In this document: one piece after another, positions 8,542-17,141 of the stretch
Layout: every line of letters starts with the position of its first letter
Numbering within the stretch: the first letter of the stretch is position 1
From: Sphingomonas aerolata
GTDB taxonomy: Bacteria > Pseudomonadota > Alphaproteobacteria > Sphingomonadales > Sphingomonadaceae
Length of the DNA: 64,000 bases
Reading direction: 5' to 3'
Assembly (NCBI RefSeq): GCF_003046295.1
Contig: NZ_PZZN01000002.1
Span: 372,001-436,000, forward strand
The notes under the pieces: generated by a model
The model's input: the letters and a program-made list of their open reading frames with translations, nothing else
What the model was told of the DNA's origin: nothing
The model's database searches: none
Position numbers and translations under genes: made by a program

Positions 8542-9189
8542 TCACGCATGGTCGATGACGAGTCCCTGGATCTCGTTGGCGACGTCTTCGAAGCGGTCGA
8601 CGATCTTTTCGAGGCTCGAATAGATTTCGCGGCCGATGATGAAGGCCATCGGGTCGGCATGGCTCTTCGACGCGGCGAACAGCGCGCGCAGGCCGGTGTC
8701 GTGGATGTCGTCGGCGTGACCCTCGATCTGGATCAGCCGGGCGGTCAGGTCGTGGAGGCGGCCGGCGTTGCTGCCGAGCGAGCGGAGCAGCGGGATCGCC
8801 TCGGCGGTGATTCGCGCGGCCTCGACGATGATGCCCGCCATGTCGCGCATCTCGGGCGCGAAGTCGGTCACTTCGTAGAGCGCGATCGCGTTGGCGGTGC
8901 CGTTCATCTGGTCGATCGCATCGTCCATCACGCCGATCAGGTCGGTGATCGCGCTGCGGTCGAACGGTGTCACGAACACGCGGCGGACGTCCTGCAGGAC
9001 CTCGCGCGTGATGTCGTCGGCCTCGTGTTCGCGGCGCACGATCTCGGCGATCTGGCTTTCGATCGAGCCTTCGCCGTGGAGCAGCCGGGCGAGCGCGTCG
9101 GCGCCCGCGACGAGCGTCGCGGCATGCGCGTCGAACAGCTCGAAGAACCGCCCCTGCTTGGGCATGAGTGCCTGGAACCAGCCCAGCAT
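8542..9189 (-). CDS. DUF47 / PhoU-like phosphate transport partner
   Basis: A 215-residue protein starting MLGWFQALMPKQGRFFELF, with the helical DUF47 hallmarks REHEADDITREVLQDV, FVTPFDRSAITDLIGVMDDAID and the second repeat EGHADDIHDTGL. Such proteins work with PiT transporters; their E/DxxxD motifs bind metal. The ATG at 9189 has a strong AGGAGG nine bases upstream, so independent translation is likely. The same frame is open, however, into the NUDIX region to the right with no intervening stop. The length matches the free-standing family, so I annotate it separately. Confidence 0.9.
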   Translation of the reverse strand: MLGWFQALMPKQGRFFELFDAHAATLVAGADALARLLHGEGSIESQIAEIVRREHEADDITREVLQDVRRVFVTPFDRSAITDLIGVMDDAIDQMNGTANAIALYEVTDFAPEMRDMAGIIVEAARITAEAIPLLRSLGSNAGRLHDLTARLIQIEGHADDIHDTGLRALFAASKSHADPMAFIIGREIYSSLEKIVDRFEDVANEIQGLVIDHA

Positions 9190-9681
9190 CGGAAAACGCC
9201 TCCTCATTCGTGACCGCAGCACAGGCAGCACGCGTTGTTCGAACGCCACCGGGATCGGTGGCTTTCGGAATCCTCGGATCAGAGCCTTGAGTTCGGGCTC
9301 GTCGACCGCGGCGGCGGCCTTATCAGGCGGAAACCACCGTGTCTCGCGCTGATCCCGCTCCGGCCAGTCCGCGACCTGTTCGACGACCTGCATCGGATAG
9401 ACGCTGACGATCATCGGCCGGAGACGCCCGCTGCGGCGCCGCTTGTCGTAGCAGAAATCGCCGACCGCGCTGGGGCAGGGGATGCCGCGAATCCCGGCTT
9501 CCTCGAACGCCTCCTGCGCGGCGGCCTCGTGCGAGGCGAGGCCGGCAATCGGATTGCCCTTGGGAATCACCCAGCGGCGCGTCTCGCGCGAGGTGATGAG
9601 CAGGATCTCGGCGGATCCGTCGGCGGTGATCCGGTAGGGCAGGGCAGCGATCTGACGGATCGGTCGGGTCCTCGGGCAAGG
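9190..9681 (-). CDS. NUDIX hydrolase reading frame, no standard start, fused in frame to DUF47
   Basis: The frame encodes IRQIAALPYRITADG, RRWVIPKGNP and the NUDIX helix HEAAAQEAFEEAGI, typical of the DIPP-like NUDIX proteins of alphaproteobacteria that hydrolyse nucleoside or inositol polyphosphates. The first Glu of the canonical box is Leu here, as I expect in this subgroup. Two things are odd. Upstream of IRQIAAL there is no ATG, GTG or TTG before a stop at 9682-9684; the first usable start is a GTG at 9570, inside the core (VIPKG). A plausible N-terminus (TTG 9685, MTLPEDPTDPSD) lies in another frame. There is also no stop before DUF47. A frameshift, a read-through fusion or a sequencing error would each explain this. 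Confidence 0.6.
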
Positions 9682-9735
9682 TCAAACCCGATGTGTGACA
9701 CGCACCGCGCGCGAGCGCCAGACGCTCCGCAACGG

Positions 9736-9798
9736 TGGCGTGGCGGATGAACCGCCACGATCCGCAAGGGGATGGCGTGGCGGGGTTACCGCCACGCC
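9736..9798. repeat. Two GTGGCGG hairpins after receptor gene
   Basis: GGCGTGGCGG and CCGCCACGCC (9774-9798, loop GGTTA) form a 10-bp stem eight bases past the TonB receptor stop. A related smaller hairpin (GTGGCGG with CCGCCAC) lies at about 9741-9759. There is no T-run, so a Rho-independent terminator is not supported, but the pair could stabilise the 3' end of the receptor transcript. Confidence 0.45.
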
Positions 9799-9805
9799 GG
9801 CCGTA

Positions 9806-12139
9806 TCAGCGGAACTTGCCGCTGAGCGAGACGCCGATGATCCGCGGTTCGTTGAACACCGCGGCCATGTAGTTCTCGATCACGCCCTTCAGGTTCTTCT
9901 CGCCGGTGATGTTGCGCGCGAACACCGCGAGTTCATAGGCATCGTCGGGCGCGGCATAGCCGATCTTCAGGCCGCCTTCGAAGTTGCCGTTCGCGGTGAA
10001 CTCCTTGGTCTTGTAGAGCACGAACTGCGTATAGCCCTGGATGTTGAAGTCGCCCGCGATGAACGCGCGACCGCCATTGCCGAGCGGCTGGTCGTAGCGT
10101 GCGGTCAGGTCGACATTATACTCAGGGGCATTGGGCAGGGGCTCGCCGTCGATCTTGACGAGGAAGGTCGTGCCGAACGCGCCGGGGACGGGGCGGACCG
10201 CCGCGGACGGCGTGCAGACGACCGCGTTGTTGAGCGCGCAGATCTGCACCTCGGTCGTCGTGTCGCGAATCGCGCTGTGCAGCAGGCTGAGCCCGGCGCC
10301 GAGCGTGAGGTTGGGAACGGGCTTCCAGTTCGCCTCGGCCTCCATGCCATAGGCCTCGGCCTTGTTGCCGTTGAACAGGATGCCGTTGCCGTTGAGATCG
10401 TTGCCGTTGAGCTGGATGTCGTTGACGCGGTAGCCGAACACGGTCGCGTTGAGGCTGAGCGTGTTGTCGAGCAGGCGGGTCTTGATGCCCGTCTCCCACG
10501 ACAGGATCGTCTCCGAGTTGGCGGTCGAGAAGTCCGAGTTGAACACTGCCGAGCGGCCCTGGATCGTCGGTCCGCGGAAGCCCTGCGCGATCCGCGAGTA
10601 GAGGCTGATGTCGGGGCTCGCCTGGTAGAGGAGGCTCGCGTCCCAGCTCGGCTTGGTCGCCTTCAGCGTGACGTCGGTGCGGAAGTTGGCCGGATACTGG
10701 CTGATGCCGGCGACGTTCTGGACGGGCTTGAGCAGCTGCGTGCGCTTCTTGTCCTCGGTGATGCGGCCGCCGGCGGTGAGCGTCAGCCGGTCCATCAGCT
10801 CGTAGCTGACCTGGCCGAAGCCGGCCCAGGAGGTGTTGACGTCGTGGAGGCGGACCCAGTTGTTCGGATTGCGCTGTGCGGTCGTCAGGAAGAAGGTCCG
10901 CTGGTAGAAATCGGTGATGTCGCGCGTGTCGAAATACAGGCCGCCGACCTGCCAGTTGAAGCGGCCGCCCTGCGTGCCCGACAGACGCAGCTCCTGCGAC
11001 CACTGGTCGAGATCGCGGATCTGGCCCTGCGACTGGCCGAAGCCGTTCGCCGTGCCGCGCACGGGGAAGTTCGCGCCCGCGCCGCCATCGGTGTCGCCGC
11101 GGCTGAAGCCCGAGGTCGTCTCGTAGGCGGTGATCGAGGTCAGCGCGGCAGGACCGAAGTCGTAGGTCGCGCGGACCGAGCCGCCATAGGTGGTGTAGCT
11201 CTGCGGATTGTCATTGCCTTCGTCGAGCGCGACGATGTTGCGCGGTTCGGCCTGGACGTCGTTCGAGCCCTTCTTCAGCGCGGCGCGGTGGAACAGCGTC
11301 GAGGTGCCGTCATACCAGCGCGCATGGCCCGACAGGTCGAGCGAGAAGGCGTTGCCCGGGGTCAGCGCGAGCTGGACGCGGACGTTGCGGTCGTCGAAGC
11401 CGCCCATCGCGTTCTTGCGCGGGGTGGCGGTGCTGTCCTGCGTGACGCCGGCATAGACGTTGTCGACATAGTTTTCGCGGTGCTGGAGCAGCGTCGAGAC
11501 GCGGATCGACAACAGGTCCTTGATCAGCGGTCCGCCGACGCCCGCGTCGACGCTGACGCTGCCATAGGTGCCGACCGAGGCCGAGGCGCGGCTGTCGAAA
11601 TCGTTGGTCGGCTTGATCGTGTCGAACTTGATGATGCCCGCGGTCGTGTTGCGGCCGAACAGCGAGCCCTGCGGGCCGCGCAGCACCTCGACCTGGCGGA
11701 CGTCATAGACCGGGTTCGACTTCAGCACGACATGCTCGAGGATCACGTCGTCCTGGATGATCGTGACCGGCTGCGACGCGCCGAGGTAGAAATCGATGTT
11801 GCCGAGACCGCGGATGTAGAAGCGCGGGAAGATGCGGCCGGTGGTCGTCTCGACATAGAGGCCGGGGACGCGGCCCGACAGCGACAGCAGCGTGTCGTCG
11901 CCACCCGCCTGGAACGCACGCAACGCATCGCCCGAGGCGACGCCGACCGACAGCGGCACGCGCTGGAGATTCTCCGAGCGGCGTTCGGCGGTGACGACGA
12001 TCTCGCCCAGGCCGTCTTCAGCGGGGGCGGCGGCAGGGGCAGTGGTCGTGTCCTGGGCGGCGGCGGGCAGTGCGGCGAGCAGCAATGTCGCGGGTGCGAT
12101 GCCGCGCAGGAGCGACGTGGTCAGACGGGTGCGTGTCAC
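9806..12139 (-). CDS. TonB-dependent outer-membrane receptor
   Basis: A 777-residue receptor. It begins with a signal peptide ending in ALPAAAQD, then a TonB-box-like EIVVTAERR, a plug domain (ENLQRVPLSVGV, VEVLRGPQGSLFGRNTTAG) and a long beta-barrel ending in SLSGKFR with a terminal aromatic-basic pair, as required for outer-membrane insertion. The barrel shows the FxxNxLFGRNTTAGIIKFDT pattern common in sphingomonad receptors for unknown small organic ligands. The ligand cannot be read from sequence. Neither ExbB nor TonB is encoded nearby. The gene is alone on the minus strand, with 148 bp upstream before the GST gene. Confidence 0.92.
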   Translation of the reverse strand: MTRTRLTTSLLRGIAPATLLLAALPAAAQDTTTAPAAAPAEDGLGEIVVTAERRSENLQRVPLSVGVASGDALRAFQAGGDDTLLSLSGRVPGLYVETTTGRIFPRFYIRGLGNIDFYLGASQPVTIIQDDVILEHVVLKSNPVYDVRQVEVLRGPQGSLFGRNTTAGIIKFDTIKPTNDFDSRASASVGTYGSVSVDAGVGGPLIKDLLSIRVSTLLQHRENYVDNVYAGVTQDSTATPRKNAMGGFDDRNVRVQLALTPGNAFSLDLSGHARWYDGTSTLFHRAALKKGSNDVQAEPRNIVALDEGNDNPQSYTTYGGSVRATYDFGPAALTSITAYETTSGFSRGDTDGGAGANFPVRGTANGFGQSQGQIRDLDQWSQELRLSGTQGGRFNWQVGGLYFDTRDITDFYQRTFFLTTAQRNPNNWVRLHDVNTSWAGFGQVSYELMDRLTLTAGGRITEDKKRTQLLKPVQNVAGISQYPANFRTDVTLKATKPSWDASLLYQASPDISLYSRIAQGFRGPTIQGRSAVFNSDFSTANSETILSWETGIKTRLLDNTLSLNATVFGYRVNDIQLNGNDLNGNGILFNGNKAEAYGMEAEANWKPVPNLTLGAGLSLLHSAIRDTTTEVQICALNNAVVCTPSAAVRPVPGAFGTTFLVKIDGEPLPNAPEYNVDLTARYDQPLGNGGRAFIAGDFNIQGYTQFVLYKTKEFTANGNFEGGLKIGYAAPDDAYELAVFARNITGEKNLKGVIENYMAAVFNEPRIIGVSLSGKFR

Positions 12140-12287
12140 GGTGATATTCCCTGGATGATCTTCTTGGTTCTACCGAAGGGACACCCGACGAGCCGCGCGC
12201 GCCGATCGCGGCCACCCCCGTGGACCGTGATCGCCGTCGCGCGGCTCATGCTGTCGCAATGCCCCCCGGCGACGCGCTAGCCGCGGA

Positions 12288-12911
12288 TCATGTTGGAAAA
12301 ATGACAGTCGGCGCGCCCGGCTGCCACGGCGCGAATTTGGGCATGACGGCGGCGAAGAGCGGCGAGGCGAGATAGCGGCCCAGCCAGTCGTGGAGCGCGG
12401 GGAGGGGGAGCGTGTCGAACCAGGCGCGGTCGGTCTGCGCGAATTGCCGCACGAAGGGGAGGATCGCCATATCGGTCAGCGTGACGCGGGGGCTGGCGAG
12501 GTGGCCGGTGGCTGCCAGCCGCGTGTCGAGATCGGCGAGGATCGCGGTGGCGGCGGCGCGGTGCTCGATCGGGTCGGTTGCGTGGCGATCGGCATATTTG
12601 TAGCGGTCGAGATGATGCTTGAACGCGCCGTCGTTGGTCGCGATCAGATCGGTGTCCTCTCCGGCGAGCCAGTCGAGCGGATCGGCTGTGGCGAGCGCCC
12701 AGTGCATGATGGCGAGGCTCTGGTCGATGACGCGGCCGTCGGGGAGGACGAGGACGGGGACGGTGCCCTTTGGGGAGGCGGCGAGCAGCGCGGCGGGCTT
12801 GTCGCGTAAGACGATTTCGCGGAGTTCGACCGGGATGCCGCTGGCGACGACCGCGCTGCGGGCGCGGATTGCGTAGGGGCAGCGGCGGAAGCTGTAGAGG
12901 ATGGGGAGCAT
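12288..12911 (-). CDS. Glutathione S-transferase family protein
   Basis: A 207-residue protein from the ATG at 12911, beginning MLPILYSFRRCPYAIRAR. This matches a thioredoxin-fold N-terminus with an active-site Cys in RRCPYAIRAR, as in glutaredoxin-like GSTs. The frame extends 27 residues further to 12992 but that stretch is Pro/Ala-rich and unlike a protein start. The second half is an all-helical domain (TLTDMAILPFVRQFAQ). A general cytoplasmic thiol-transfer or detoxification role is inferred. It precedes the receptor gene in the same direction but with a 148-bp gap. Confidence 0.85.
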   Translation of the reverse strand: MLPILYSFRRCPYAIRARSAVVASGIPVELREIVLRDKPAALLAASPKGTVPVLVLPDGRVIDQSLAIMHWALATADPLDWLAGEDTDLIATNDGAFKHHLDRYKYADRHATDPIEHRAAATAILADLDTRLAATGHLASPRVTLTDMAILPFVRQFAQTDRAWFDTLPLPALHDWLGRYLASPLFAAVMPKFAPWQPGAPTVIFPT

Positions 12912-13004
12912 GGGTTGGGTATAGGGGGCGGGGGGCGGCGCGTCTTGGGGGCTGGTTCGCGCGCCGTCGCTCGCGAGGGTTTCTGCGGGCACCTCGCGCT
13001 CGCC

Positions 13005-13109
13005 CCACCCCGGCGGAGGCCGGGGCCCAGTTGGGAAGGCGGTCGTGACGGCGGGCTGGGGCTGATTACTCAGGTCCTCCCAACTGGGCCCCGGCCTTCG
13101 CCGGGGTGG
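13005..13109. repeat. REPIN-like element, family A copy 2
   Basis: Same two-hairpin architecture as at 8403: CACCCCGGCGGAGGCCGGGG on the left, CCCCGGCCTTCGCCGGGG on the right, with CCCAGTTGGG and CCCAACTGGG inside. It is separated from copy 3 by only 26 bp. Confidence 0.88.
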
Positions 13110-13135
13110 GTTGGGGGGTGGGTGCGCCTCTGCCT

Positions 13136-13243
13136 ACCACCCCGGCGGAGGCCGGGGTCCAGTTGGGTAGGCTTTCGTGATGGCGGGCGGCGCGGGGTTA
13201 CTTTGGTCCCTCCAACTGGGCCCCGGCCTTCGCCGGGGTGGTG
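13136..13243. repeat. REPIN-like element, family A copy 3
   Basis: Near-identical arms to copy 2 and in the same orientation. Copies 2 and 3 fill most of the 365-bp gap 12912-13276 between the GST and ZnuD-like receptor genes; no gene is supported in that gap. Confidence 0.88.
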
Positions 13244-13276
13244 CTCCTTTTCTGGGCGTGGGGAGCGGCCCCCCCG

Positions 13277-15454
13277 CTACAGGCCGAAGCGGAGCGTCGC
13301 GCGGATGTCGCGGCCGGCTAGGGGGGCGAAGTCCTTGAGGAAGCTGGCGTGGCGGCGGGCTTCGACGTCGAACAGGTTGTTCGCGCTGAGCAGGATCGAG
13401 GTCTTGCTGTCCTTGCCGAACGGGTTGAAGCCCAGGGTCGCGTTGACCATCGTATAGCCGTTGGTGGTCGTCTCGAATGCGGCGATGCGGTCCTGGTCGA
13501 AGACGTGCTCGACCTCGAGCCGGCCGTTGACGCGGTCGCCCTGCGCCTCGATCCCGCCGAGCACGCGCATCGGCGGGATGCGGGGGACGGGGCCGTTGTC
13601 GACGATCGTCGCGCGGACATAGTCGCCGAGCAGGTCGGCGTTCAGCACATAGCCGCCGATCTGCGCGAGCCGGACCGAGGCATTGGCCTCGAACCCGTAA
13701 TAGCGTGCATCGGCCTGCTGATACTGGAAGCAGGGCAGGTCGACCTCGCGCCCCGACGGATCGGCGGCGGTCTGGCAGACGCTCTGCGCGACCTGGTTCT
13801 CCGAGATATAATTGGAGAAGTCGTTGTAATAGGCCGACGCGTCGAAGCTGAAGCCGTCGCCATGCGCGTGGAGCGTGCCCTCGATGCCCCAGCTCTTCTC
13901 GAGTTTGAAATCGGGGCTGCCGAATTCATAGGCCTGGGTGCCGGCATGGCCGCCGTTCGCGAACAGCTCCTCGGCGGACGGCGCGCGCTCGGTGTGCGAG
14001 AGGTTGATGCCCAAGCGGACCGCGTCGGTCACGCCGTAGGAGGCGCCGAGCGAGCCCGAGACCGCGTCGAAGCTGCGGCTGCCGCGGAAGAAGCGGAGGT
14101 CGTCGAGCGGCGTCTTGGCGGAGAGCGACGTCGTCTCGTAGCGCAGCCCGCCCTCGGCCCGGAACGCGCCGGCGCTGTATTGCTGGAGCGTGAAGAGGCC
14201 GGTCTGGTTGGTCTCGTTGCGCGGCAGGAAGGCTTCGTCGCCGTTCACGTCGAACAGGCGGTTGAAATATTGCACGCCCGATGCGCCCTGCCAGCCGCCG
14301 CGATTGGCCTGAACGAGCTCGATCCGGCCTTCGGTGCCGTTGTTGAAGAAGGCGGTGCCGACGCCGCCATCGGGTTCGAGCTCGAAATGGCGATAGGTCG
14401 CATGGCCCGCGCGGACGCGGATCTTGTCGAGGAAGCCGCCGCCAGTGTTGATCTCACCGCGCAGGTCGAACCGGTTCTGGACGACGTCGAGGCGGGGGGC
14501 CTCCTGCTCCTGGCCGACTGCGGTCGCGTAGCGGATCGGCACGCCGTAGAGGCTGTCATAATGGCTGTACGACACGCCGAGATTGCCGCCATCGGTGATG
14601 ATCGCGGCACCGACACCCGCGGTCCAGGTCTCGGACTGGGTGTTGGGCAGCTTGCCGCGGAGCGCGGCGGAGCCGGCGAAGTCGATCGGCTCGTCGGTGT
14701 CCTGCGGCAGGCCGACCTGGCTGAGCGCGGCGGCGCGCGCCTGCGACGACAGGATGTTGCCGCCGGTGCGCAGATTGCCCGACTTCAGATAGGAGCCGTC
14801 GGCGTGGAGGACGAGGTGCTGGCCGACCGCGACGTCACCGGCGGCGCCGCCCGAGCGCTCGTTCGCGGCCGAGCCGTAGGTGGCGATGCCGTTCACGCGG
14901 TAGCCGTTTTCGGGAACGGTGCGCGGGATGCGCGTGTCGATGACGTTGACGACGCCGCCGACCGCGGACGAGCCGAACAGCAGCGCGGAGGGGCCGCGCA
15001 GCACCTCGATCCGCTCGGCGAGCAGCGGGTCGATGATGACCGCATGATCGACCGAGGTGTTCGAGACGTCGATCGAGCCGATCCCGTCGGTCAGCACGCG
15101 GATACGCTCGCCCTGGAAGCCGCGCAGGATCGGGCGTGAGGCGCTGGGGCCGAACGAGGTGGCGGACACGCCGGGCTGGCGCGCGAGCGTCTCGCCGATG
15201 GTCGGGCGAAGGTTGCGGGTGAGCTCGGCGCCCGAGAGGATCGAGGTGCCCTGGAGGACGTCGGTCTCGCTCTGGCGGACGGGGGCGGTGACGAGGATCT
15301 CGGCGGCCGCGCGCGGGGCGGGGGTGCGGGTCGGGGCTGGGGTCGCGGCAGGCGTATCGGCCGGTGCGCCGGTCGGCGGCGTGTCCGTCTGGGCGGTCGC
15401 GGCGGTCGCGGCGAAGACCGCCAGCGCGCTGATCCCGATGAAAGTCTTACGCAT
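13277..15454 (-). CDS. TonB-dependent receptor, ZnuD-like (zinc uptake)
   Basis: A 725-residue outer-membrane receptor with signal peptide (MRKTFIGISALAVFAATAATA), a Pro/Ala linker, TonB-box-like ILVTAPVRQ, and plug motifs LARQPGVSATSFGPSASRP, ILRGFQGERIRVLTDG and IEVLRGPSALLFGSSAVGGV. The segment APSAEELFANGGH followed by EFGSPDFKLEKS is characteristic of the ZnuD/TdfJ zinc receptors. The C-terminus ATLRFGL ends in an aromatic residue and small hydrophobics, as usual. Zinc specificity is an inference from family similarity, not from seen ligands; no His-rich loop is present. Two near-identical 15-bp sites lie upstream at 15496 and 15558. Confidence 0.87.
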   Translation of the reverse strand: MRKTFIGISALAVFAATAATAQTDTPPTGAPADTPAATPAPTRTPAPRAAAEILVTAPVRQSETDVLQGTSILSGAELTRNLRPTIGETLARQPGVSATSFGPSASRPILRGFQGERIRVLTDGIGSIDVSNTSVDHAVIIDPLLAERIEVLRGPSALLFGSSAVGGVVNVIDTRIPRTVPENGYRVNGIATYGSAANERSGGAAGDVAVGQHLVLHADGSYLKSGNLRTGGNILSSQARAAALSQVGLPQDTDEPIDFAGSAALRGKLPNTQSETWTAGVGAAIITDGGNLGVSYSHYDSLYGVPIRYATAVGQEQEAPRLDVVQNRFDLRGEINTGGGFLDKIRVRAGHATYRHFELEPDGGVGTAFFNNGTEGRIELVQANRGGWQGASGVQYFNRLFDVNGDEAFLPRNETNQTGLFTLQQYSAGAFRAEGGLRYETTSLSAKTPLDDLRFFRGSRSFDAVSGSLGASYGVTDAVRLGINLSHTERAPSAEELFANGGHAGTQAYEFGSPDFKLEKSWGIEGTLHAHGDGFSFDASAYYNDFSNYISENQVAQSVCQTAADPSGREVDLPCFQYQQADARYYGFEANASVRLAQIGGYVLNADLLGDYVRATIVDNGPVPRIPPMRVLGGIEAQGDRVNGRLEVEHVFDQDRIAAFETTTNGYTMVNATLGFNPFGKDSKTSILLSANNLFDVEARRHASFLKDFAPLAGRDIRATLRFGL

Positions 15455-15495
15455 AGAAACGCTCCTTGAACCCCGGAGCTGCCGCCTAGCGCGAA

Positions 15496-15510
15496 TGATG
15501 TATCATATCA
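15496..15510. promoter_or_regulatory. Candidate operator, site 1 upstream of ZnuD-like receptor
   Basis: TGATGTATCATATCA, 42 bp upstream of the receptor ATG. Its complement TGATATGATACATCA contains an ATG-N3-CAT core. It differs from site 2 (15558) at only two positions. A metal-responsive regulator such as Zur would fit the gene, but the spacing is shorter than the classic Zur palindrome, so the protein is unknown. Confidence 0.45.
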
Positions 15511-15557
15511 AAGCAGATGTTCGCAGTTGCGGAAAATTGGGCGGCGGGTTGTTGCCA

Positions 15558-15572
15558 TGATGCAACATATCA
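15558..15572. promoter_or_regulatory. Candidate operator, site 2 upstream of ZnuD-like receptor
   Basis: TGATGCAACATATCA, 62 bp from site 1, close to six helical turns. A third related sequence, TGGTGCAACATATCG, lies at 63422-63436 just before a candidate small RNA. It also overlaps a TTGC-N6-GCAA inverted repeat. Confidence 0.42.
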
Positions 15573-15589
15573 TCCGGGACGGCCGGGCG

Positions 15590-15952
15590 TCAGGGTTTGT
15601 CGTAAGGGGTGAAGTCGGTGAAGCGGCAGGAGGGGGAGGGGATCGACAGGCCGGGTTCGATCAGCCGGAACCGGTCGTTGCGGCAGAGCTGGCCGCCATA
15701 GATGTCGACGATGATCGTCGACAGCGGGCGCAATTGCGGACAGGGGCCGACCGGGCCGGTGCGCCAGACGCGCTTGCCCGACTGGCGATAGAGGATGGTG
15801 GTCGCGTCGAGGATCGTCGGGCCCTGTACGAGGCCGATGCCGATGCAGCGGACCGGCGTGCCGGCGATGCGCCCCGCGAGCGGATCGTCGCGGCCGGCGA
15901 CGAGCGTCAGCGCGAGCGCGGCGAGGGCAGCGAAGCGGCCGAGACGCGGCAT
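15590..15952 (-). CDS. Small secreted protein, tandem paralogue 2
   Basis: 120 residues, starting MPRLGRFAALAALALTLVAG (signal peptide), then RCIGIGLV, TILYRQSG, GQLCRNDRFRLIE and SCRFTDFTPYDKP. The last two blocks match the upstream gene (GQLCRGDIANTID and SCSFGEFVPYRKV), including cysteine positions, so the two are duplicates joined two bases apart in one operon. No named family is recognised. The mature protein has several conserved cysteines, which in the periplasm would form disulfides. Confidence 0.7.
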   Translation of the reverse strand: MPRLGRFAALAALALTLVAGRDDPLAGRIAGTPVRCIGIGLVQGPTILDATTILYRQSGKRVWRTGPVGPCPQLRPLSTIIVDIYGGQLCRNDRFRLIEPGLSIPSPSCRFTDFTPYDKP

Positions 15953-15954
15953 CC

Positions 15955-16371
15955 TCACCGAACCTTCCGATAGGGGACGAACTCGCCGAAGCTGCAGCTG
16001 CCGCTGGGGAAGCGGCTCGCGCGGTCGATCGTGTTGGCGATGTCGCCGCGGCAGAGCTGCCCCGAGGGCGTCCGCGTGATCAGGATGTTGCGGTCGAGAT
16101 CGCCGCACCCGCCATTGGTCTCGGTCCGGTAGATCGTGCCGTTGTTGACGCGGTAGAGGAAGGTCGAGCCGTAGCTGGTCACCTGTTTCTGGCCGAGGGC
16201 GTTGAGGCACAGGGTCGGCTCGCCGGGGGTCAGCCCCTTGAGCGCGGTCGCGAGCTTTCGCTGCGTTTCGGTTTCGCGCTGCGCGATCTGCGCCTGTTCG
16301 CGCGGGGTCGCCGTACAGGCGGTGGCGGCGATCGTCAGGCAGAGCAGCGATAAGCGTGTCATGATGCGCAT
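15955..16371 (-). CDS. Small exported (possibly lipo-)protein, tandem paralogue 1
   Basis: 138 residues. The N-terminus MRIMTRLSLLCLTIAATAC is a signal sequence, and ATAC resembles a weak lipobox, so lipoprotein attachment is possible. An Arg/Gln/Glu-rich helix follows (REQAQIAQRETETQRKLA), then LCLNALGQKQVTSYGSTFLY and two Cys-containing blocks shared with its neighbour at 15590. It ends two bases before that gene's start. Function unknown; shared architecture suggests both act in the same envelope process. Confidence 0.75.
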   Translation of the reverse strand: MRIMTRLSLLCLTIAATACTATPREQAQIAQRETETQRKLATALKGLTPGEPTLCLNALGQKQVTSYGSTFLYRVNNGTIYRTETNGGCGDLDRNILITRTPSGQLCRGDIANTIDRASRFPSGSCSFGEFVPYRKVR

Positions 16372-16412
16372 GCGGTTTCCTTTGCGCCCCCGAGGGGCCC
16401 GGCATAGCCTAT

Positions 16413-17141
16413 TCAGCCCTTGAACGCATCCTTTGCCGCGCGGCGTTCGCCGAGCTCGGCGGCCGAGGTCGCGCGGAGGAACGGATTGGTCGCGCGTTCG
16501 AGCCCGATCGTCGTCGGCACGGTCGCCTCGCCGCGCGCGCGGGCCGCGTCGACGTCGGCCATCCGGTCGCGGATCGCGGCGTTGTCGGGCTCGGCGACCA
16601 GTGCGTAGCGGCCGTTCGACTGGGTATATTCATGCCCGCAATAGACGCGCGTCTCGTCGGGAAGTGCTGCGTAACGCTGCATGTTGGCGAACATGTCGGC
16701 AGGCGTGCCCTCGAACAGCCGGCCGCAACCCATCGCGAACAGCGTGTCGCCGGTGAAGATCACCGCGTCGTCGGCGAAGTGGAAGGCGATATGGCCCTGG
16801 GTATGCCCGGGCACGGTCATCACCTGCGCGGCGTGCGCGCCGAGCGTGACGACGTCGCCTTCGGTCACGGTGCGGTCGAGCGTCGGGATCTTCGCGGCCT
16901 CGGCGGCGGGGCCGGTGACGGTCGCGCCCTGAGCGCGGATCGCGGCGTTGCCGCCGGTGTGATCGGGATGCCAGTGCGTCGTCCAGACCTGATCGATGCG
17001 CCAGCCGCGCGCGGTCGCCGCGGCGATCACCGGATCCGCCTCGCCCGGGTCGAGCGCGACCGTCGTGCCGCTGTCGGGATCGTGGATCAGCCAGGCGTAA
17101 TTGTCGCTGAGGACGGGCACGCGGACGATATCGAGGGGCAT
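16413..17141 (-). CDS. gloB: Hydroxyacylglutathione hydrolase (glyoxalase II)
   Basis: 242 residues from the ATG at 17141, although a longer open frame continues to 18275. Metallo-beta-lactamase fold with the dinuclear metal motif THWHPDHTGG, plus PGHTQGHIAFHF, FTGDTLFAMGCGRLFEG and VYCGHEYTQSN, which are the ligand and glutathione-binding signatures of glyoxalase II. It hydrolyses S-lactoylglutathione to lactate and glutathione, the second step of methylglyoxal detoxification. The C-terminal region ATNPFLRA is typical. It stands alone on the minus strand, convergent to none and divergent from the FAH-family gene. Confidence 0.95.
   Translation of the reverse strand: MPLDIVRVPVLSDNYAWLIHDPDSGTTVALDPGEADPVIAAATARGWRIDQVWTTHWHPDHTGGNAAIRAQGATVTGPAAEAAKIPTLDRTVTEGDVVTLGAHAAQVMTVPGHTQGHIAFHFADDAVIFTGDTLFAMGCGRLFEGTPADMFANMQRYAALPDETRVYCGHEYTQSNGRYALVAEPDNAAIRDRMADVDAARARGEATVPTTIGLERATNPFLRATSAAELGERRAAKDAFKG

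Noticed and set aside
12277..13008. Arg/Pro-rich frame antiparallel in phase to the GST gene
   Set aside because: Same strand but another frame; composition is that of a shadow and it spans a REPIN copy.
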